Of a stretch of DNA of 64,000 nt, positions 1 to 9,744 are shown piece after piece; position 1 is the first letter of the stretch, and each line of letters begins with the position of its first letter. The DNA comes from Heterohyrax brucei (lineage: Eukaryota; Chordata; Mammalia; Hyracoidea; Procaviidae). The position numbers and the translations under genes are program-made. Location: positions 151,327,701 through 151,391,700 of the forward strand of contig CM053140.1 of NCBI GenBank assembly GCA_028571685.1, given 5' to 3'. The notes under the pieces are model-generated. The model saw nothing but the letters and a program-made list of their open reading frames with translations, did not search any database and was not told the DNA's origin.

Positions 1-84
1 TATGAATGGGGGTCAAATGAATTTTTTCCATTAATTGATAAAATCAAGTGTTTTTTTTCTTCTGTTTTATTTGTGTGATTGATT

Positions 85-126
85 GCCAAGCCAGCCAAGT
101 GCCATCAAGTTGGATTAGACTGCGAC
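85..126 (-). mobile_element. Ultrashort AfroSINE/RTE 3'-tail insertion
   Basis: About 42 bp interrupt the L1 exactly between two blocks that are contiguous in the other L1 copies. The insert begins with a CCAAGCCAGCC simple tail followed by a sequence like TGCCGTCGAGTCGGATT, which is the antisense of the AfroSINE 3' end. A 5-bp direct repeat TGATT flanks it (80-84 and 127-131). I read it as an extremely 5'-truncated retroposition in minus orientation. The match is by eye. Confidence 0.55.
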
Positions 127-216
127 TGATTACATTAATAATTTTTCTAATGTTGTACTATCCCTTCATCCCTAGTATGAATCCCAGTTGGTCACTATGA
201 ATTACTTTTGCCATGT

Positions 217-708
217 AAGAAAGACCAATTAAGTTTGGGAACTTGTCCTAGAAAAAGTGCTACATACCATATTACTGAATACCACTAAGGTCTCCTTTGA
301 AGTACTGTACTATGAGGGCTGTTGTCATATTCCTTTTGATGTCCTCCATGTCATCAAAATATCTTCCTTTCAGTGTTTCCTTTATCTTCAGGTAAAGAAA
401 AAAAGTCACGGGAGGCCAGATCAGGTGACTAGTAAGAATATTCCAATAGAGTTATCTGTTTACTGGCTAAAAAGTCCTACATAGACAATTACACAATTAA
501 GTTTGTTAACTTGCCACCATGTAGCACCATGTGCAGTTGCCATTCCAGAAAGAATTCCAAAATTGCTCTGAAGGGTAGACTAGACACTGACATCAGTGCA
601 TAGCTTCCCAAGGGGAGTATTTCAAAGGTAACAGTAGTGTTATTCAGCAGTGAGGTACGTAGCCCTTAGAACAATTAAGGTTGTAGACTTAATTGTTGGC
701 CATCATGT
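217..708. mobile_element. Foldback mariner-derived element, copy 1
   Basis: The element sits inside an L1. Its left arm (about 225-445) is antisense mariner transposase C-terminus: the minus strand reads SPDLASRDFF, the mariner third-catalytic-Asp signature, with the Asp codon at 405-407. The right arm (about 530-700) is the sense C-terminal part again, starting at a CCATTCCAGAAAGAATTCC motif. Both ends carry the same terminal motif (CAATTAAG... CTA..GTGCTAC) in inverted orientation. The N-terminal half of the transposase is absent, so this is a non-autonomous foldback. The copy at 25478-26030 has the same arms and the same centre in opposite orientation. Confidence 0.65.
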
Positions 709-1925
709 GTTGTTGAATTCTATTGGCTAGGATATTGCTGACTTTTTAATCTAAATTCAAGAGACAATATTGGTCTGTAATTTTTCTTTTTTCATGTTAT
801 CTTTACCTTAGTTTTGTTTCAGGGTTATGTTGTATTTATAGAATCAGTATGGAAGTGTTCTATCCTTTTCTAGTCTCTAGAAGGCTTTTAAGTATTAACT
901 CTCATCTAAAAGTTTGGTAGAACTCTTCAGTGAAGCCAACAGGGACAGAGTTTTTTAAGTTAGGTTTTTTTTTTTAAAATGCCTTTTCACTCTCTTCTTT
1001 TGAGATGGATTTCTTGTTCTACTTCTGTGTGTGCTAGTTCTGGTAGATAATATGCTTCTAGAATTTGTCCATTTCCCCTGGGTTTTTTTTTGTGTGTGTA
1101 TTAGAGTACAAATTTTCCTAGTATTCTGTTATGATTCTGTTAATTTCAGTTCAGTCTGTTGTGAAGTCACCCATCTCGTTACTTATTCAAGTAGTATGCT
1201 GCCTCTCCTGTTTTCCTCTTTTCTGTTTCTACAACGGTTTATTGATTTTGTGCAACTTTTCAAAAAAACATTTTTGGTCTAGTTACCTCTTTCAGTTGAT
1301 TTTCTTTTCTTGAATTCATTTTTTTCTCTCTAATTCTTATTGTTTTCTTTCTTCTAGTGCCTGAGGGGTTCTTTTGTTGCTGTCTTTCTACTTGTTCTGT
1401 TTGTAGAGTAATTCTTTTATTTGGGCCCTTTTTCTTTTTGGTTGTGAGCATTTACTGAGGTAAATTGATCTCTGAGCACTGCTTTTGCTGTATCCCATAT
1501 ATTCTGATTGCATGTGATTTTGCTCCCATTTAATTCTATATTTTTTATTCCATCCTTGAGTTTTTCTGTCATTCAATTGTTTTTGAGCAAAATGTTGTTC
1601 TATTTCCATGTATTTGATTTTTTCATCTTTTTTTCTGTTATTGATTTCTACTTTTATGGCTTTATGATCTAAAAAATGCTTTGTAATATTTCAATTTCAA
1701 TGTTGCTAAGGATTGCTTTGTACCTTAATGTGTGATCAATTCTGGGGAGTGGTTCAAGTGTTTTGGAATAGAATGCATACTTACGTGATGGTTGATGATG
1801 TATTCTGTATATATCTATGAGGTTGAATGCATTTATTGTGGCATTCAGACCTAGTATGTCTTCTTGAGCTTTTTTTGGATGTTTTCTCCTTCACTGATTG
1901 TGGAGCTTTTTGTTTCTCTTTTTAA

Positions 1926-2470
1926 TGTTTTTTTTTTTTTTTTTTTTTTTTTTTGCTCAGTGCAGAAAAGGAAAGGAAGAATGGCTCAGGGAGTACTTCA
2001 TGAGTTCTACTTCTTGCACAGTTAATGGTATCAGGGTCCAAATATGGGAATAGTTCAGAGAAGGGAGAGGGGAGTACCAGGAGAAGAGAGCTGTGTCACC
2101 TCATAAAAATGATTCAGATCCACTCATCATAGGTTACAGGCCAAAACCTAGCTTTTGACAGTCTAGTGCTGTCCTTTACTGTTTCTGAAGGCATGAATGT
2201 ACTCTCCAGACAATTATCCCCATTGATGAGGACCACCAACTTCCACTCTTGGGCCACCACCAAGTGGCTGTGGCCAATTCACAGGTAATATCTGTGGAAT
2301 CCTGTGTACTTCTGGTGACACTCTCCCTTTCGAGTTGCTTGATCCAGCTTCTCAACTGTTCATTTGATACTGAGGGTTTCCAAGATATCATCGGTACTAG
2401 ATGCATTTGTTCTTTTGGGTCTTTGTTGTTTTTTAGAGGGGTCAAGGGAAGCATTCATCTACTCTGCCAT
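1926..2470 (-). pseudogene. Probable processed retrocopy of an unidentified gene, antisense
   Basis: A run of about 28 T at 1926-1953 would be a poly(A) tail on the minus strand. Upstream on that strand, one continuous frame runs from an ATG at 2470 to a TGA at 2114-2116 (119 codons including stop) with only three in-frame stops, the first being the fourth codon (2461-2459). It contains stretches such as SLDPSKKQQRPKRTNASSTD, VAQEWKLVVLINGDNCLES and a C-terminal FWPVTYDEWI. About 160 bp of 3' UTR-like sequence lie between the stop and the tail, with no clear AATAAA. I do not recognise the parent protein. The single long frame, terminal stop and poly(A) support a retrocopy; the family is unknown. 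Confidence 0.5.
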
Positions 2471-2587
2471 CCTGTCCCTGCCTTCTCATTATTGCACATT
2501 TTAATCTCAGATTATTCATTTGGTTCCTTGTTATAGTTTCCATCTCTTTATTGATCATCTTTATTTGATGAGTCATTGTATCATTTT

Positions 2588-5500
2588 CGCTATTTGGTTC
2601 TATCAAATCAGTTTTGACTCATGATGACCCTGTTAACCACAGACAGAAATCCTGCCATTTTCGGTGCCATGCTCACAATCATCTTTATGCTTGAGTACAT
2701 TGTTGCAGCTACTGTGTTAGTCCATCTAGTTGAAAATCTTCCTTTTTTCCTTTGACATTCTACTTTATCAAGGATGATGTACTTCTTCAAGGTCTAAATC
2801 ACACCTGACAACATGTCCAACATATATAAGGTATAGTCTCGCCATTTTTGCTTCTAAGGAGCATTCTTGATAGACTTCTTCCCAGACCAGATTTTTTGTA
2901 GTACTACAAAATGTGGACTACCAAAAGTATATTTGATATTCCTTGCAAATACCACAGCTTAAAGTTTTCAGTTCTTCAATCTTCCTTATCCATCATCTAG
3001 CTTTTGCATACATTTGATATGACTCTCAACACTATGGCTTGTGTCAAGCCCATCATAATCTTCAAAGTGACATCTTTGCTTTTCAACACTTTAAAAACAT
3101 CTTTTGCACCAGATTTTCCAGATGTAATGTGGCTTGATTTCATTACTACTGCTTTCAGTGGTGTTTGTAGTGGGTCCAAGTAGAAAGAAATCCTTGAAAA
3201 CCTGATTTTTTTTCTCCATTTATCATGAAGTTTCTTATTGGTTCAATTATGAGGATTTTTTTATTTCTTTATGTTGAGGTGTAATCTATAATAAAGGCTA
3301 TGGTCTTTGATCTTCATCAGTAAGTGCTTCAAATCCTCCAGGCTTTCAATAATCAAGGCTGTATTATCTGCATAATGCAGGTTGTTAATGAGTCTTCCTC
3401 CAATTCTGATATCCTGTTCTTCTTCATATAATCCAGCTTCTTGGATTATTTGCTCAGCACAACATTTGAATAGACATGATGAAATGATACAAACCTGAAG
3501 CCCATCATTCCTGAATTTAAATCACACAGTATCCTCTTGTTCAGTTATAACAATAGCTTCTTGATCTATTTGCACATTCTTTATGAGCACAATTACAGGA
3601 ATTCCCATGCATCACAACACTATACATAATTTGTTGTAATCTACATAGTCAAATTCTTTTTCATAGTCAATAAAACACAGATAAATATTTTACTGATATT
3701 CTCCACTTTCAGTCAGAATCCATCTGCCATTAGCAAGGATATCCCTGTTTCCATGTCCTCTTCTGAATCTGGCCAGAATTTGTGGCAGTCCCATCAATGT
3801 ACTACTGTGGCTGTGGCAGTATATTGAATGACTTTCAGCAAAATTTTGCTTGCTCATAATGTTATTGACATTGTTCTTTAATTTCCGCATTTAGTTGGAT
3901 CACCTTCCTTATAAATATGCATAAACATGAATTTCTTCTAATCAGTTGGCCAGTTTGCTGTCTTCCAAATTTCTTGGCATAGACCAGCAAGCACTATCAT
4001 CATTGCATGTTTTTGGTGAAACATCTCAATTGCTATTCTGTCAGTTCTTGAAGGCGTATTTTTCACCACTGCCTCAGTGCAGATTGAACTTCTCCATTGA
4101 GTAAACTTATTGCAGCTCATATGCTTCCTCTTGAAATGATTGACATTGATAGTCACTCTATGCATTCTTCAATCTTTTTTGATGCTTTCTGCATCATTAA
4201 TATTTTGCCTTAGAATCTTTCACTGTTCTTTCAGTTTGAGAAATGTACAATGTTTTTGTTCCTTTTGAATTTTGATCTCCAGTTCTCTTCATATGTTATA
4301 ATACTCTATATTCCTGAGCCTCTCTTTGAAACTGTCTGCTCAACTCTTTCACTTCATCAGTTCTTCCTTTTCCTTTAGCTGCTCAATATTCAAGAGAAAG
4401 TTTCAGAGTCTTTTCTGACCTCCACTTTGGTCTTTATTTTTAGTGATCTCAGGATTTCTTCACATATAATGTCCTTGATGTCACTATACAATTGATCTTA
4501 TCTTTGGTCATTAGTGTTCAGCACATCAAATTATTCTTGTGATGATCTGTTAACTCAGGTGGTATCAAGGACTGAAATGTATTCCTGCAAGAAAGTGTAT
4601 CTCAATTTGACCAGGCTGCGATTCCTGGTAATGTGTAATTTTCCTGTATGTTGTAAATCTTGCATCTATGACATTGTGAGGGAAGATGGTTAGCAGTTGT
4701 GTTTGTGGGGCAGGATGCAATGTATAAGATTGTATTGTGCCTTGAGTCAGTCTCTTGGGACATAAAGAAAAGGTATTCAAGCAGAGATTGGGGGACTTCA
4801 CATCATCAAGAGAGAAGCAGTGTCAGGAGCAGAGCATTTCTTTGAACCCAGCGTCCCTGTGCCTCAGAAACTTCTAGTCCACAGGTAGATTGATGACAAG
4901 GACCCTCCTCCAGATCAACTGAGAAAGACCTCCCCTGGAGCTGACACATTCAATTTTGACTTGTAGCCTACTGGACTGTGACAGAATGAAGTTTCTCTCT
5001 GTCCTTTTTAAAGGCTTCTACTTGTGGTATTTCTGTTATAGAAGCACTAGATGACTACAACAGATAAGACATACCCAAGGTTGTGCTTTCACTCTTGTGG
5101 GCTTGTTGTAATTATTTTCAGTTTCAACTTGAACTTGCACATGGGCAACTAATGATTTGTTCCGCAGTTCACCTCTACCTTGTTCTAACTGATGATATTG
5201 AGATTTTCCATCATATATTTCCACTGATGTAGTCAGCTTGATTCCTCTGTATTCCTCCTGGCAAGGTCCATGTGTATAGTTGCTGTTTATGTTTGTTAAA
5301 AAAAAAAAAAAGAAGAAGCATTTGCAATGAAGAAATTTTAGGTCTTGCAAAATTCTATCATGTAATCTTTTGCATCGTTTGTGTGACTTAGGCCATGTTT
5401 TCCAACTATCCATCCTTCTTTGTTTTCAGTTATCATATTACAATCACCAGTAATTATTAATGCATTCTGACTACATGTTTGATCAATTTCAGACTGCAGA

Positions 5501-6050
5501 AGTTGTTAAACTCTTCAGTTTCTTCATTTTGGGCCTTATTGATTGCTTTGTAAATTTGGATAGTATCAACTAGTCATCCTTGTAGGTATATGAATATTAT
5601 CCTATCATTGACAGTGCTGTACTTCAGGGTAGATCTTAAAATATTCTTTTGGATAACAAGTGCAACACTATTTCTCTTCAAGTTGTCATTTTTGACATAG
5701 TAGACCATATGATTGTTCTATTCAAAATGGCCAGTAGTGGCCCATTTCAGGTCAATAATGTCTAGGATATCTTTTTTACACACTGCATTTTATTACTGAT
5801 GATTTCCAAGTTTTCTGGATTCATACTTTGTATATTCCATGTGCTGGATATTAATGGATGTTTGCAGCTGTTTCTTGCTTGTCAGTTGGAGTCATGCCAC
5901 ATCAGCAAATAAAGGTCCTGAAAACGTAACTGCTTCCATATCATTAAGATAGACTCTACTTTGAGAATGTAGCTGTTCCTCAGTCATCTTTTCAGTGCTT
6001 TCCATCCCGGGAGGAGCATATATTCTGGCATTCTATCAGACAATATTCCC
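2588..6050 (-). mobile_element. RTE (BovB-like, RTE1_LA type) retrotransposon body, antisense
   Basis: This is a nearly full-length RTE in minus orientation, 3' end at the left. The reverse transcriptase active site appears as LHYADNTALI at about 3350-3380, with the second Asp of YADD changed to Asn. The endonuclease part lies at about 5100-5830, with remnants reading GDCN (for GDWN) near 5440 and DLKW near 5740. Frames are broken by many stops. An LTR of about 500 bp is inserted at 4561-5065. At 6050 the element switches orientation: its 5' end continues inverted at 6052-6260. It is a fossil; RTE enzymes are the likely source of mobility for AfroSINEs, which share the 3' end. Confidence 0.85.
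4561..5065 (+). mobile_element. MaLR-like solo LTR inside the RTE
   Basis: The RTE sequence is interrupted by about 500 bp that begins GGACTGAAATGTATTCCTGC and ends with a block resembling a MaLR-type LTR end (ACTGTGACAGAATGAAGTTTC, CACTTGTGGTATTTCTGTTA, AGCACTAGATGACTA). A second member lies antisense at 44562-45075 and matches block for block. It is non-coding. No flanking internal sequence is seen, so it reads as a solo LTR. Family assignment to MaLR is from memory of that LTR's 3' end. Confidence 0.6.
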
Positions 6051-6051
6051 C

Positions 6052-6260
6052 CATATGTCTGTCAGCTTGTTGTACTATGAGGGCTTTCATGTAACTGTGA
6101 TGCTGGAAGCTATTCAAATACTATTTGCATCACCCATGGCAGACAGATTTCAGCTAAGCTTCCAGACTGATAGACTGCGAAGAAGGACTTAGCAGGCTGC
6201 TTCTGAAAAAAAATTAGCCTGTGAAAACTTAGTAGATAGCCCTGCAACATTGGATAATAG
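6052..6260 (+). mobile_element. Inverted 5' end of the RTE at 2588-6050
   Basis: From CATATGTCTGTCAGCTTGTTG onward the sequence is the RTE 5' terminus in sense orientation, opposite to the body to its left. It ends near GCAACATTGGATAATAG, which is the same RTE position where the antisense body stops (6030-6050, TCTATCAGACAATATTCC). The body and the inverted piece therefore meet with almost no loss, the expected product of twin priming during target-primed reverse transcription. Confidence 0.75.
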
Positions 6261-6377
6261 TTTGTTCTAATTCTTTAGGCAGAATTGTCTTTAATTCTTT
6301 TTATACTCATTTTAGCTTATTTTAAAGCCTTTGTCTCCTAAATCTAGACACATACACACAACCTCCTATTGTCTTTA

Positions 6378-6543
6378 GAACAAAACAAAACTCACTGCCG
6401 TTGAGTTGATTCCAACTCACACAACCCTGTAGAACAGAGTAGAACTGCCACAGAAAATTTCCAAGGAGTTCCCAGTGTATTTGAACTACCAATTTTTTGG
6501 TTAGTAATCATAGCACGTAGCTACTACACCACCAGGGTTTCCT
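6378..6543 (-). mobile_element. AfroSINE (tRNA-derived SINE), antisense
   Basis: A near-complete copy: antisense 3' end CACTGCCGTTGAGTTGATTCC at the left, then the CCCTGTAGAACAGAGTAGAACTGCC core, then the antisense tRNA-like head ending CACCACCAGGGTTTCC. Moderately diverged. The promoter boxes are degraded. Confidence 0.85.
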
Positions 6544-7999
6544 CCTATTATTTAAGCTACCTCTTTCCCCAGTTCTCCTTTACGTTTCTGACTGGTCTGT
6601 TGTTTTCTGTTCCCACTACTTTCATGGAGCTATTAGCCTCATATTTGCACAGCAGTACAATAACTATTGCTTTTGATACTTCATGGAGACATGTGTTCCT
6701 CCATGCTTGTTTCAAATAACGTCTTCTCCCTCAGCAAGTTGCAGAACTGTCAGGTGTAATGTTTTGTACTACCCCAGGAAGAGCCTCTGCATTACTGCTC
6801 TAGTGCTTGAGGTGGTGGTCTGCTTATCCTGGAATGGTAGCACTACCATACAAGCAGGAGTTTGGGAGCCGTGTTAGCTCCTGAGTTCTCATCTTGACCT
6901 GCAAAATGTGGAACTTGAGCCTTAAGGGCTGGAGCTGGATCCTTGGCATAACTGGGAAAGCAGAATTCTTGTCATTCTGTGCTTGGGGTGCTAACTCTAT
7001 GAGTAAGAGCTGTCTAGGGAATGGGAAACCTAGTCTTCTCAACCACACCTGCCCAGAATAGGACTACCACAACACAAACCTTGGAGGGAACTGGGATAAG
7101 AGAAGCTAGCAACCCATCCTTTCTGTGTTGAAGCTATAGCCCTGCCTCTGTGAGCTAAGGAAAGTGAGAGCCTCAATATTCTTGGCTGTACTTATTAACT
7201 GTAAATTTTCTATAACTTAGAGCAGGGTGGTAGAAGCAAGATCTTGTTCAAATGTCAAGAATTTCCAGTATTCTTAGGTTACAGTTAGTAAGTTTTCTTG
7301 ATTAAATATTTCTTGATTTGCTGTATGTCCTTAGGTCAATTTCCAGAGAACTTAAGTGCTTATGGTTTAAAACTTCCCCAGTTCCATGGTTATTTTTGTG
7401 GGAAGATGGTTTACCAAGGTCCTCACACAGTCACTCCAGACTGGATTGTTTCTTTTATTAATATGAATTCATAGAGAGCTTTAAGGACTCTATAAATATT
7501 CCAAGAAACATTTCTTTAACTGATAATGTCAAAGTGGAAATGGTCCATTTTCCCAGCTTGCAGAGCCATTTTATTCCTGTCCACTGGCAGGTGTATTTCT
7601 ACAGCCCACACTTAGTTTTGTGTGTTTATTCATTTGTTCAGTAAAAATTTAGAGACTTCCTATTATGCATCAGGCACAGTTATGTACTGTAAAGCACTGA
7701 CCAAATCATACTCATAGGTAGCTTGATAGGTGGTAATTGATGCTATGAGTTGTAACAGCAAAATATTACATAAACTTCAGTATCCTTTACAAAATTCTTT
7801 TTGTTTAAATTAGCCTGATTCAGTCACTGTAGTTCTTTAATCAAGGAATTCTGGTGGATATAGTAGGCTTCATTAAATTGTAGATGTTATCATTCCTACC
7901 GTAATATCTTTAGAAAAGATTAAGAATAAAAAGAATAAATCAAAATAAAGATGATCTCTGCTACACACTTTCCTATGAGGTAATTTAAACTTATGTTGC
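6544..7999. other. No gene seen; mostly unassigned DNA
   Basis: No coding frame, RNA gene or young repeat is recognisable. Around 7615-7720 the text resembles a very old mammalian repeat whose consensus includes a phrase like 'attgagcacctactatgtgccaggcac' (here ACTTCCTATTATGCATCAGG). The rest looks single-copy or too diverged to name. Confidence 0.5.
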
Positions 8000-8185
8000 T
8001 GCTGTTATTGCCATTGAGTCAGGTCCATCATATTGTAGACTAGGGCAGGGTAAAATTGCTCCAAAGAGGAGTTGTTTGGCTCCAATATTTGTAGAAACAA
8101 ATCATCAAGCTTTCTCTCCTGTGAAGCTGTTGGGTAAGTTGGAATCACCAACTTTTGATTAGTCAATGATCATAAATCCACCTGT
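8000..8185 (-). mobile_element. AfroSINE, longer variant, antisense, diverged
   Basis: The order is antisense 3' end (TTGCCATTGAGTCAGGTCC), core (ATTGTAGACTAGGGCAGGG), an extra segment (GTAGAAACAAATCATCAAGC) and the head remnant (GGAATCACCAACTTTTGATTAG). The extra segment is also seen in the copy at 57760, so both belong to a longer subfamily. Strongly decayed. Confidence 0.65.
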
Positions 8186-8496
8186 GGTACCAAAGCTGCT
8201 TACATTTATAGAGATGTCTATTATCTATAATAGTTCTTTACATTAATTAATGCAGATATGATCTTTGTAATAACTCAAGCATCAGATATGTCAGGAAGCA
8301 TGACATTGACATAAACCTTTTTGAGATTTCTGCTGAAATATAACTTTTACAGTGGGATTCTGCATGATCTCCCTATCTAGGCTGTACCATTTCATCCAAT
8401 AATAGCACTCTCTTGCCTGCCTCTGTGATTTCTTTTTGTTCATCATAGTTATCACAGCTATAGTTGATAACCAAACATTTGGCATCACAAATCTAC
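8186..8496. other. No feature recognised
   Basis: About 310 bp without recognisable repeat or gene. Short open frames on both strands overlap here but show no family signature. Confidence 0.4.
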
Positions 8497-8600
8497 AGGC
8501 CACTACTTTGAAATCCTGTGGGGTAGTTTTACTGTGTCCTATAGTTCTGCCAGGAGTCAGAATTGACTCAACAAGAATGGATTTGTTTGTTCTTTTGCTT
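8497..8600 (+). mobile_element. AfroSINE 3' half, sense, 5'-truncated
   Basis: Starts at CTACTTTGAAATCCTGTGGGG and includes the core GTTTTACTGTGTCCTATAG and the sense 3' end GAGTCAGAATTGACTCAACAAG. The tRNA-like head is missing. Confidence 0.75.
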
Positions 8601-8639
8601 GGATATGCTAGATATTTTACATAAATTTTTGTTTCTTTT

Positions 8640-8752
8640 ACTCCAATAAAATGAAAGCTCCATGAGGGCAGAAAATACTACGTTTTGTTAATTTTGAACT
8701 TGTCAGTTACTAGATTAGTGCTTCACACGGCAAATGACTATGTTAAATAAGT
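8640..8752 (+). mobile_element. L2 (LINE-2) 3' end, probable
   Basis: Contains ATGAAAGCTCCATGAGGGCAG followed by a region like the L2 3' end (TTTTGTT.. GTGCTTCACACGG). The text is cut off near 8754 where the L1 target-site duplication begins. Ancient and diverged; the call is by eye. Confidence 0.5.
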
Positions 8753-8753
8753 G

Positions 8754-8767
8754 ATTGAGATACTCCT
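8754..8767. repeat. Target-site duplication of the L1 at 8768-13837, left copy
   Basis: ATTGAGATACTCCT here matches ATTGAGATAATCTT at 13838-13851 (12 of 14). It brackets the L1 exactly, with the T-rich (antisense poly A) end on this side. Confidence 0.65.
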
Positions 8768-9744
8768 TTTTATTATTATTATGATTGAGTGAAAATGTAC
8801 ATTCTCATAGGAATTTGTATGCCCACCTATGTGCAGCTCCCACTGCTCGACCTGGTTGGTGACAGCACACTCTTCCTCGCAGTTCTATACATGTATCCTC
8901 CTAACAATCTCTTATCTGCTCCTCTCCACCCTCTCTCCTGCCCCCAGTAAGATGTCAACAAGACGACATCCTATAGATGCATAGAACCATAAAGTGAACA
9001 TACGATATGCTCACTTTTTGTCTCCAAGTCCAAACCATTCCCATCCAAAGAGTTGACCTCTATTATGATTTATCAACAGGGACAGCATCAGAGCCAGGGG
9101 CCATGCACCCAGGGAAACCCCAGGGCCCCTGGACCATCAGTTGCAGCCTTTTAACAAAGATCTAAGGGTTCACGCCTTTTTATTCTTGTGTTGCCAGTGC
9201 GACTCAACTTTGTGAGGCCCATTGGGGCTATCACTGGTGGTGGCCAGACACCATCTGATTCTTCCAGTCACATGTCGATGTAGTCCCCCACTCATGAGGG
9301 TCTCTCTGTCTTCTGGGTTCTTTTTCCCGCTTGCCATTTTGATTGTTGGTGATAATCCATTCCTGTTGAGTTGGGACCATTTATTGTATCTCAGCTGGCA
9401 GATTGGCAGCTTTTAAGACACCAGGAGCCACTCACCAATGTGAGGTGAAGAAGACTCACAGCAAAAAGCTTGTTGTGTCAATTGGCCTTGATTACCCCTG
9501 AGAGCATGGTCCCCAGACCCCCACCCCAGCTACTCTGTCCTTGCAATGTTGGGTTAAGATCAGAGTAGTACTCAAATTGTGTTGAAGTCCCGTTATTATT
9601 GATCTGCTTTCTAGTGTGTGTTGTCACTGATTTCACCAAACTAAATTTCTATAAACTATTTAATCTATACCTACCTTCATCCTCCCTCCCCACCCTTGAA
9701 GCCTTCAAAGAGTCCTTTCTTCTATGCATAAGTCTGTTTTTAAG

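Larger units (their letters stand above)
1..1925 (-). mobile_element. Old L1 (LINE-1) fragment, ORF2 RT to endonuclease part, antisense
   Basis: The plus strand reads as the reverse complement of L1 ORF2. Positions 1-217 match the antisense of the RT region found at about 17930-18070 in the full-length L1 here. Positions 710-1925 match the region between RT and endonuclease; the minus-strand frame at 1388-1609 corresponds to the stretch near 17000-17260. It is more diverged than the other L1s and full of stops. Two later insertions interrupt it: a ~42-bp SINE tail (85-126) and a foldback mariner element (217-708). Its 3' end lies beyond the left edge, and its right side stops at the T-run of a retrocopy. 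Non-functional fossil. Confidence 0.85.

Noticed and set aside
2249..2536. 95-codon plus-strand frame over the retrocopy
   Set aside because: It is the mirror of the minus-strand retrocopy frame, which has poly(A) and a consistent frame; this one has neither.
5036..5413. 125-codon minus-strand frame as an independent gene
   Set aside because: It spans the end of an LTR insertion and degraded RTE endonuclease sequence; a chance run across a junction.
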